DNA from: an uncultured Collinsella sp.
GTDB lineage: Bacteria > Actinomycetota > Coriobacteriia > Coriobacteriales > Coriobacteriaceae
DNA length: 5,875 bases
Reading direction: 5' to 3'
Assembly: GCA_902489515.1 (NCBI GenBank)
Contig: CABUAL010000119.1
Span: 1 to 5,875 of the forward strand
The translations under genes were made by a program, and so were the position numbers. This document shows, piece by piece, positions 1 through 5,240 of this stretch. Below the pieces are notes generated by a model. That model ran no database searches, was not told the DNA's origin, and saw nothing but the letters and a program-made list of their open reading frames with translations. Within the stretch, counting starts at the first letter, position 1. Every line of letters begins with the position of its first letter.

Positions 1-78
1 AGGCGCCGCGCGCTCGGGCGGCGCGCCAGGGAGATAGTGGACGAGATAGTCGAGAGGCGCGGTCTCAAGAAGGAGTAA
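1..78 (+). CDS. Possible 3' end of an unidentified plus-strand gene
   Basis: Frame 1 is open from the window edge to a TAA at 76-78 and would encode 25 C-terminal residues, ending RREIVDEIVERRGLKKE-like: basic, then an acidic/basic amphipathic helix (seen: REIVDEIVERRGLKKE). The stretch uses AGG three times and ATA twice, codons that are scarce in the other genes here, so it may be acquired DNA or not coding at all. It would converge on the zinc-ribbon operon, and I see no T-tailed hairpin between 79 and 144. The opposite strand is also open over this stretch but has no start codon after its upstream stop. The product is not recognisable from so short a tail. Confidence 0.3.
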   Translation, partial: RRRALGRRAREIVDEIVERRGLKKE

Positions 79-144
79 TATCGGGACTTGCAGCGACGGA
101 CCTCAGGACGCTCTTACACCACGTCTGCGCGCGCCACCCAGTTT

Positions 145-1764
145 TTATTCGATTCCCACCTTTTTGAGCGTATCTTTGGTGACTTCCGCAACTTGATTGG
201 GATCGACGTGGGATTCCCCCGAAATAGAGTCGAAACCTGAGGTCGAGAAATCAAGGAAGTAGTATGTCCGGTAATTGTGCCCATAGCCAAATTGCTGATA
301 TAGGGCATTATAGTCCGTCTCGGAAATTTCCTTGCCCTCCGACGCATAATAGCCTTCGTAGCCATTGCCCTCGCTCGGCGCAACTCCCCAGGACTCGTAG
401 TTGCCTACAAGCGAAAAAACATCGCCTTTCTTGCCATATACCGAAGTATTGTCCCCGGCCAAAGCCTGCCTGCCAGCAAGCAATGCCGTAATCGCATTGC
501 TCATCTCATATGTTCTTTGACTTACGAGGATGCTGCCGCCATCCGCTTTAATCAGTGGAAGAAACATCGTTCCTCCGTTGCTGTTATCAAGCCAATTTTG
601 ACTGTAAAGTCTCTTGACGCCACCATCAACTGCCGACCAAACCTCTACGGTGTAGGACTTCTGAAGTCCCTCTGTATCTCCATTCCAAGCACTCTTTAAT
701 TCGTCATCGCTCATACCGTTCAAAACGGTCAAGAACTCAGGCTGGCCATCCTGATCAAAATCAACGAGGTCGACAAGACAAAGCCCTCGCATCGCATAGA
801 CAGAATCAGTCACCTCAACAATTTGTGGCTCTCCATAGCACGCGAGGTATTCCTGGCACTTTTGCTTGTAAGCGGCATACGCAGCGGTATTGTCCGCAGC
901 GGTGCCTCCATCCTTCTTGTCGCCTTCGTCTGTCTTTGTATCGGCCTCGTTGGCCTTAGGCACCTCGAGGGAAACCTCTTTTTCGGCATCAGCGGATTTA
1001 GAGTTATCGACGACTTTGACAGGAATGCTCCACTCGACTTTTGACTTGGAGTCCTTAACGGTAAGGGTGTATTTTCCCGGTTTGACATTGGGAAACTGGC
1101 TTACCGTGAAGCCCTCGTCACCCTTAACCTCAGCGTTGGTGCTGTAGCCGTTATCGCCGTTCAGGGTCACCGAGTACTTCTTGAGCTTCTCGCCCTTTGC
1201 GTCGGTCGGGGTGATCTTGGATTCTTGGACCACCACGATGGCCTTGTCCTGGCCGTAATGGGCAACGTCGCCGCCGGACTTGCCAAAGAACAGCAGGTAG
1301 CTAAAGATGGCAACGACCGCCAGACCAACGACGATACCAACGATATAGAGCGCCTTGGGCTCCTTTTTCCGTGCGGATGCATTCACCGCAGGAACAGGGG
1401 CTGGCGCCGCGACGGGCTTGGCGACCGGATTGCTCGGTTTTGGCCGGTCGGCGCGCACGGCAGGAATCGAAGGCGTTGCACCGGACGACACGTCGTCTTT
1501 GGGCTGGTCGTCTTCTTCGTCCGCTACGGGCTCGCTCTCCACGGGCGACTTTTCCTCCCCCGCCTCGGCACCGGCGGAAGGCTCCTTCTCCGTTTCGTCA
1601 CTAGCGAAAATCTCTTCCGCAGCCTCATTGATAACGGAAGGCTCTTCTGCCACTTCGTTGCTGGCAGAGTTCAGCACCGCCTTTGCATCTTCGAGTGCAT
1701 AGCCACACTCGGTGCAGTATCGTAAATCGCCATCAAGCTCAAATCCACAGTTGGGACAGAACAT
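145..1764 (-). CDS. Zinc-ribbon, single-pass membrane protein with DxDxDG-containing outside domain
   Basis: The 539-residue product opens with a zinc ribbon (MFCPNCG...YCTECG; Cys3, 6, 17, 20). An acidic Glu/Ser/Pro linker follows (about 30-135), then a basic ARKKEPK stop and one TM helix (about 138-161). The positive residues before the helix predict that the ribbon lies in the cytoplasm and the rest outside. Residues 170-255 look like a small beta-sandwich (PGKYTLTVKD near 229-238), and 270-292 is a charged Asp/Lys/Gly linker. The region 295-510 contains DFDQDGQPEF (335-344), the DxDxDGxxE calcium-loop-like motif common in secreted Gram-positive proteins. Three outside cysteines are present (303, 309, 329). 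The ATG at 1764 is chosen because the ribbon begins there and a strong AAGGAGG lies just upstream. It is the second gene of a coupled pair. Its function is unknown; sensing or envelope stress is only a guess. Confidence 0.85.
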   Translation of the reverse strand: MFCPNCGFELDGDLRYCTECGYALEDAKAVLNSASNEVAEEPSVINEAAEEIFASDETEKEPSAGAEAGEEKSPVESEPVADEEDDQPKDDVSSGATPSIPAVRADRPKPSNPVAKPVAAPAPVPAVNASARKKEPKALYIVGIVVGLAVVAIFSYLLFFGKSGGDVAHYGQDKAIVVVQESKITPTDAKGEKLKKYSVTLNGDNGYSTNAEVKGDEGFTVSQFPNVKPGKYTLTVKDSKSKVEWSIPVKVVDNSKSADAEKEVSLEVPKANEADTKTDEGDKKDGGTAADNTAAYAAYKQKCQEYLACYGEPQIVEVTDSVYAMRGLCLVDLVDFDQDGQPEFLTVLNGMSDDELKSAWNGDTEGLQKSYTVEVWSAVDGGVKRLYSQNWLDNSNGGTMFLPLIKADGGSILVSQRTYEMSNAITALLAGRQALAGDNTSVYGKKGDVFSLVGNYESWGVAPSEGNGYEGYYASEGKEISETDYNALYQQFGYGHNYRTYYFLDFSTSGFDSISGESHVDPNQVAEVTKDTLKKVGIE

Positions 1765-1765
1765 G

Positions 1766-2983
1766 TTAGTCCTCCTTATCGACTTTCACCGTTGTACCGT
1801 CCTTGACCTCATCAGGGGTTACTTCGGACCCAACTTGAGACTCATCATCCCAGGACGCAACCAAAATCTCGCAATTGCCGTCCGCAAAAGTACCGAGCTC
1901 ATAGTCTTCGGTGCGATACACCAGCCCCTTGGATGTCACATACAAGCATGTTGAACCCTTGATTGAATAGTCTGAAGAATTGCTCCGCATGAGCATAGAG
2001 TTGTAGTCAGACGGATACTCTCTGCCTATTTCCGTAAGATACGGCCAAACTGCCGAACTCATAGAACTGGCAAGATCCTCGGTATCAATGCCAAACATGT
2101 CCTGAGGACTAACAGTATCACCCGTATGCAAATCAAAAATAACACCAGTCACAACCGTGTCGCCATGCGGGCCCCATCCCGTCGAATAGCGCTCGTCACG
2201 GATACAAAAATAGTTCTCATCCATGTACGTAACCGTCACGTTTCTCGATATGCAGGGAAATTCGCCGTCGGGGTACAACCCAGCATTTGATTGCTCATTA
2301 TCTGATGCTCGATTCGTTCGCTCCGCATCAATTTGAAGTGGCTCGAGAATCGCCTTGTTAATTTTGTCTGTGATGTCGTCTTTGGCGGAGCTCTTAAGTT
2401 GCGGATAGGACCATTCCATGTCAGTCCGCTCGCCCCGATTTAACATAGGGTCGACCGGAGCAGACACCGTCAATGATTTTGCCTCCAACGTATAGACAAC
2501 TTCTTCGGCCGCTCTCTCGTCCTTCTTGGGCCTTTCGGTCGTTTGCTCCTGCTGCACGGATTGCTGCTGGAGATTGGGCTCGATGACGTTCTTGTAGAGC
2601 ATGAAAGCAGCGTAAGCGATGCCTGCCGCGGCGATAAATGCGGCGATCATGATAGCGAACTGCGGCACTAGGCGGTTACCGACCTGACAGCGTTGCATAA
2701 AGAAGTTGTACATCTGGGAGTGACCGCTACTCGCAGTCTTCGAGACCGGTTCGAGACTCGGTTCTGCTGTGGACCCGGCATTCGCGGATCCTATCGCAGA
2801 GTCCGTTTCGGTATCTGTGGGTTCCAATATGACTTCAGCGGACGATGATTCTCGCTCCGACGGCTCGGCCTTGGGCCCCTCCTCGGCCGCAGTCTTGCCC
2901 GAGAGCCCGCCCAAGGGCAGGCCGCATTCGGTACAGAATCGCGCATCGTCGCTTATTTTGCTACCGCATTTGGGGCAAAACAT
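1766..2983 (-). CDS. Zinc-ribbon, single-pass membrane protein with RsiV/PdaC-like (DUF4163/DUF3298-type) ectodomain
   Basis: The 405-residue product begins with a zinc ribbon (MFCPKCG...FCTECG; Cys3, 6, 17, 20), followed by an acidic Ser/Glu/Pro linker, a TM helix at about 109-130 and a Gln-rich stalk. The outside domain carries SYPQL (192-196) and INKAI (208-212), followed by YSTGWGPHGD (about 266-275), FDLHTGD (283-289) and DYELGTFADG (360-369). These match my memory of the DUF4163/DUF3298 pattern found outside the membrane in the anti-sigma factor RsiV and in PdaC. Four outside cysteines (about 244, 260, 346, 371) could form disulfides. I prefer the ATG at 2983 because the ribbon starts there, as in the neighbour, with GGAGAAGAAGG upstream. 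A GTG at 3034 would add 17 basic residues and has no visible ribosome site. It is the first gene of the coupled pair. Its role is unknown. Confidence 0.85.
   Translation of the reverse strand: MFCPKCGSKISDDARFCTECGLPLGGLSGKTAAEEGPKAEPSERESSSAEVILEPTDTETDSAIGSANAGSTAEPSLEPVSKTASSGHSQMYNFFMQRCQVGNRLVPQFAIMIAAFIAAAGIAYAAFMLYKNVIEPNLQQQSVQQEQTTERPKKDERAAEEVVYTLEAKSLTVSAPVDPMLNRGERTDMEWSYPQLKSSAKDDITDKINKAILEPLQIDAERTNRASDNEQSNAGLYPDGEFPCISRNVTVTYMDENYFCIRDERYSTGWGPHGDTVVTGVIFDLHTGDTVSPQDMFGIDTEDLASSMSSAVWPYLTEIGREYPSDYNSMLMRSNSSDYSIKGSTCLYVTSKGLVYRTEDYELGTFADGNCEILVASWDDESQVGSEVTPDEVKDGTTVKVDKED
1771..1777 (-). promoter_or_regulatory. Strong ribosome binding site inside the upstream gene (translational coupling)
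   Basis: Read on the minus strand this is AAGGAGG, six bases before the ATG at 1764. It lies within the last codons (Lys-Glu-Asp) of the upstream zinc-ribbon gene, whose TAA (1768-1766) is separated from the ATG by one base. Ribosomes ending the first gene are therefore placed on the second one's start, which implies that the two proteins are made together. Confidence 0.8.
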
Positions 2984-3138
2984 GGGCCTTCTTCTCCGAT
3001 TCCCTTTAGTTTCGCTGAGTCGTAAGTCACTCACGCGCTGTACGCTACGTAGTTTAACTATTTCTTAAGCAAGCCAATAGGCCGCTTGAACAGACGCATA
3101 CCCGCTCAAGTGACCCTATACCGGCTAGTTATCCTAGC

Positions 3139-3288
3139 TCACGGCATGAGTGTTAGTGTAAGAATTTTCGCTGAACAGGGCCGCACCTCGAAGTCCGAAC
3201 CGATGCTCAACTTGAAGCCATCTTTATTTATCGAGATGGAGATATCGCCGCTGATATCCATATCATGCGCGCAGCCAACCGCCCTCAT
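3139..3288 (-). CDS. Doubtful 49-codon small ORF, possibly a gene remnant
   Basis: The frame runs from ATG at 3288 (a second ATG lies at 3261) to TGA at 3141-3139. The middle alternates polar and hydrophobic residues (DISGDISISINKDGFKLSI), as in beta strands, and uses codons typical of the neighbours (ATC, GGC, TTC, GAC). The last dozen codons are less typical (ATT, CTT, ACA, CTA). There is no clear ribosome binding site before either ATG. It could be a real small protein, a decayed end of a former gene, or chance; I lean towards a remnant. It sits between purMN and the zinc-ribbon operon on the same strand as both. Confidence 0.22.
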   Translation of the reverse strand: MRAVGCAHDMDISGDISISINKDGFKLSIGSDFEVRPCSAKILTLTLMP

Positions 3289-3329
3289 TTTTCGAGACCA
3301 CCCGTCACGTTATCAGGAGCCCGAAATCA

Positions 3330-3384
3330 AAGAGATAGTAAAAGCCGATTGGGTCACACGTGATTCCATATGCCCCAATCGGCT
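3330..3384 (-). terminator. Probable terminator downstream of purMN
   Basis: A perfect 11-bp inverted repeat, AGCCGATTGGG (3343-3353) and CCCAATCGGCT (3374-3384), has a 20-base loop. On the minus strand it is followed by TTTTACTATCTCTTT, a broken U-rich tail. It lies about 50 bases past the purMN stop, where the purine operon transcript would end. The long loop and interrupted tail make it weaker than a textbook site. The plus-strand side is followed by ATTCTGATTG, so it is unlikely to work in that direction. Confidence 0.55.
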
Positions 3385-3434
3385 ATTCTGATTGTTTACG
3401 CCTCAACGAAACCTAGGCGACCCTTTTACACGAA

Positions 3435-5081
3435 CTAACGCGCCGCATCAATTGCGACCTTGCCGCTCTCCAGCACGTGGATGCGACCGTCGGCGAGCAT
3501 CTGCACGACCTCGGGATACAGCACATGCTCGATCGCGTGGATGTGCTCCTCGAGCGTGTCGACGTCCCAGCCCTCCTCAACAGCCAGCGCACGCTGGGCG
3601 ATGATGGGGCCGTTGTCGTAGATCTCGTTGGCAAAGTGCACGGTCACGCCGGTCACCTTGACGCCGCGCGCAAACGCATCGTCGATCGCATGGGCACCGG
3701 TAAAGCTCGGCAGCAGCGCCGGATGCAGGTTGACCACGCGATTGGGGAACGCCGCCAGCAGCGGCGTGTGCACCATGCGCATGTAACCGGCCATCACCAC
3801 GTACTCGCAGCCGCGCTCGAGCAGCTCATGCGCGATGATCTCGTCAGCCGCGATGGGGTCGGCATAGACATCTTTGGACAGCGTGAGTGTCTGGATGCCC
3901 GCACGCTCGGCACGCTGCAAGCCCTTGGCCGAAGGACGGCTCGACACCACAAGTTCAATCGAGGCGTTGAGCTTGCCGGCGGCGATCAGGTCGATCAGCG
4001 CCTGCAGGTTGGTACCCGAGCCGCTGATAAGCACGCCAATCTTGAGCGGCTCGGCCGAGCTTGCGCCCAACGAGGCATGCAAGACCTTCAACATGGGATT
4101 GGCGTGCTTATCAGCGGCTCGGGTACCAGTCTTGCATGCCTCGTTGGGCGCAAGCTCGGCCTGACGCGACACGTAAGTAATGACGGGCGGAACATCCCAA
4201 CCCATCTCGACGCCGTTGCGGGTGACCACGGCATCGACGTCGTCGGCGAGCGCGCGGTTGAGGTTCTCGGTAATGCCGCCGCCGGTGATGTGGGCAATGG
4301 CGTGCACGTTGGCGCCACCGCGGAGCAGCTCCAGAATCGGCTTGACGTAGATGCGCGTGGGGGCCAGCAGAGCGTCGGCCAGCGAAGCACCGCCGAGCTC
4401 CTCGAGCGGACGGCTCAGCTCCTCGGCCTTAGCGGCAGCCTCGGGCGTACCCGGCTTGATGCCGTCGACACCGATGACCTTGCGTACGAGTGAGTATCCG
4501 TTGGAGTGCACACCGGTGGAGGGCAGGCCCAGGATCACATCGCCGGGGCGAACGTTCGCGGGGTCGAGCATCTTGGGACGATCGACAACACCCACAGTAA
4601 AGCCAGCGAGGTCGTAATCGACGGGGGCCATGACGCCCGGGTGCTCGGCCATCTCGCCGCCCACGAGCGCGCAGCCCGCGAGCTTGCAGCCGTCGGCCAC
4701 GCCCTTGATGATCTTTGCCATGTGCTCGGCCTCAATGTGGCCGATGGCGACGTAGTCCAGGAAGAACAGCGGCTCGGCGCCCGAAGCCAAAATGTCGTTG
4801 ACGCACATGGCGACCAGGTCCTGGCCCACCGTCTCGTGACGGTCCATAATCTGGGCGAGCACGAGTTTGGTGCCCACGCCGTCGGTGCCGCTGATCAGGA
4901 TCGGGTCTTCCATATCCTTGAGCGCGGCAGCCGAGAACAGGCCACCAAAGCCACCGATGCCGCCGATAACCTCGGGGCGGTTGGTGTCCTTGACCATCTG
5001 CTTAATAGCGTCGACGGCGCGGCCGCCCTCGGCGGTATCGACGCCGGCGTCCTCATACGTCACATGCTTGCTGTCGCTCAT
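3435..5081 (-). CDS. purM-purN: Fused PurM-PurN frame: AIR synthetase (C-terminally truncated) joined to GAR formyltransferase
   Basis: The frame encodes 548 residues. Residues 1-318 are PurM (ATP-dependent closure of FGAM to AIR), with GTDGVGTK (65-72), VNDILASGAEP (94-104), LVGGEMAEHPG (139-149), STGVHSNGYSL (188-198) and HITGGGITENLNR (264-276). PurM breaks off at NEACKT, just before the expected FNMG motif and last strands of the domain. Residues 319-344 are unrelated filler from an inverted DNA segment. From 345 on is a complete-looking PurN (10-formyl-THF-dependent formylation of GAR), with ISGSGTNLQ (352-360), VMAGYMRMV (429-437), NLHPALLPSF (451-460, catalytic Asn451 and His453) and EIYDNGP with Asp489. 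The start at 5081 has GGAAGG five bases upstream and matches a normal PurM N-terminus. The gene follows purF. I infer that PurM is probably inactive as written, and that the fusion is a rearrangement or an artifact rather than a natural bifunctional enzyme. Confidence 0.9.
   Translation of the reverse strand: MSDSKHVTYEDAGVDTAEGGRAVDAIKQMVKDTNRPEVIGGIGGFGGLFSAAALKDMEDPILISGTDGVGTKLVLAQIMDRHETVGQDLVAMCVNDILASGAEPLFFLDYVAIGHIEAEHMAKIIKGVADGCKLAGCALVGGEMAEHPGVMAPVDYDLAGFTVGVVDRPKMLDPANVRPGDVILGLPSTGVHSNGYSLVRKVIGVDGIKPGTPEAAAKAEELSRPLEELGGASLADALLAPTRIYVKPILELLRGGANVHAIAHITGGGITENLNRALADDVDAVVTRNGVEMGWDVPPVITYVSRQAELAPNEACKTGTRAADKHANPMLKVLHASLGASSAEPLKIGVLISGSGTNLQALIDLIAAGKLNASIELVVSSRPSAKGLQRAERAGIQTLTLSKDVYADPIAADEIIAHELLERGCEYVVMAGYMRMVHTPLLAAFPNRVVNLHPALLPSFTGAHAIDDAFARGVKVTGVTVHFANEIYDNGPIIAQRALAVEEGWDVDTLEEHIHAIEHVLYPEVVQMLADGRIHVLESGKVAIDAAR
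4010..4128. repeat. 32-bp inverted repeat of the purN start
   Basis: Positions 4010-4041 carry the true purN start in minus-strand sense (encoding roughly IGVLISGSGT). They are repeated exactly in inverted orientation at 4097-4128. The inverted copy is read as meaningless filler in the fused frame (TRAADKHAN). The arms cross those of the neighbouring 33-bp repeat, so only one of the two long hairpins could form at a time. Confidence 0.95.
4053..4161. repeat. 33-bp inverted repeat of the purM 3' region
   Basis: Positions 4129-4161 encode PurM AELAPNEACKT in minus-strand sense and are repeated exactly in inverted orientation at 4053-4085. Next to the inverted copy, 4086-4096 read on the plus strand continue PurM correctly (ACC TTC AAC ATG GG, T-F-N-M-G) and then run straight into the inverted purN start. 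The inserted piece 4053-4128 is thus the reverse complement of a shortened purM-purN joint. Confidence 0.95.
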
Positions 5082-5086
5082 CTGAG

Positions 5087-5130
5087 CCTTCCTCTCCCAC
5101 TACCGTGGCGCCGCGCGGGCGCCAAACGGT
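5087..5130 (-). promoter_or_regulatory. purM leader: GC-rich hairpin just before the ribosome binding site
   Basis: Arms TGGCGCC (5106-5112) and GGCGCCA (5118-5124) enclose the loop GCGCG. They extend through ACCG/CGGT (5102-5105, 5127-5130) past a two-base bulge, giving about 11 bp of very stable stem. About nine bases after it, in the direction of transcription, comes the GGAAGG ribosome site (5092-5087) of purM. There is no U tract, so it is not a standard terminator. It may shape purM translation or protect the RNA end. Confidence 0.5.
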
Positions 5131-5209
5131 GCTCATAGTTGCGTTCATTTCGGCGCGCGCCATAACAGCACACGCCGTCATATCAACAAAACAGCAGGTA
5201 AAACCTACC

Positions 5210-5240
5210 AAAAAAACCTGTCCCCACATGGCAGGTTTTA
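5210..5240 (-). terminator. Rho-independent terminator of purF
   Basis: On the minus strand, AAAACCTG (5239-5232) pairs with CAGGTTTT (5220-5213) around an 11-base loop, and the stem runs into seven U residues (5216-5210). The purF stop codon overlaps the first arm. A second, smaller AGGT/ACCT pairing follows immediately (about 5197-5207). The site suggests that purF and purM are at least partly separate transcripts, with purM either reading through or having its own promoter in 5082-5209, where I see no convincing one. Confidence 0.75.

Larger units (their letters stand above)
2984..3434. other. Intergenic region between zinc-ribbon operon and purMN
   Basis: This gap must hold the promoter of the zinc-ribbon operon. 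A weak minus-strand candidate is TTGGCT (3077-3072) and TAAACT (3056-3051), but the 15-base spacing is short. Small hairpins occur at 3123-3139 (GCTAG/CTAGC, loop TTATC) and at 3236-3261 (ATGGATATC arm with a two-base bulge, loop GCCGCT). A plus-strand open frame at 3086-3391 has a TTG start and no ribosome site, so I do not call it. The end nearest purMN holds a terminator-like hairpin. No tRNA or repeat array was seen. Confidence 0.5.

Noticed and set aside
2984..3034. Upstream GTG start giving a 17-residue longer zinc-ribbon protein
   Set aside because: There is no ribosome binding site, and both paralogues naturally begin at the MFCP ribbon.
3100..3300. tRNA or riboswitch in the gap
   Set aside because: I found no cloverleaf arms, T-loop (GTTCGA-type) context or known riboswitch core on either strand.
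3086..3391. Plus-strand 101-codon open frame in the intergenic gap
   Set aside because: It has a TTG start, no ribosome site and no recognisable motif, and it runs into the terminator hairpin.
4010..4161. Site-specific invertible switch (phase variation) in purM/purN
   Set aside because: Recombination across either pair of arms, worked out on paper, restores neither a normal PurM end nor a separate PurN. No recombinase gene is present in the window.
4010..4161. Natural bifunctional PurMN enzyme with an evolved linker
   Set aside because: The linker is exactly the reverse complement of adjacent coding DNA and PurM lacks its own end, which a selected fusion would not be expected to show.
3874..4164. 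Plus-strand frame containing ELAPNEACKTFNMG
   Set aside because: This is not a separate gene. It is the inverted copy of the purM end inside the rearranged block.
3477..4493. Long plus-strand open frame (338 codons) across purMN, containing GVLISGSGT
   Set aside because: It is a shadow of the GC-rich purMN gene. The PurN-like words appear only because the inserted segment is inverted.
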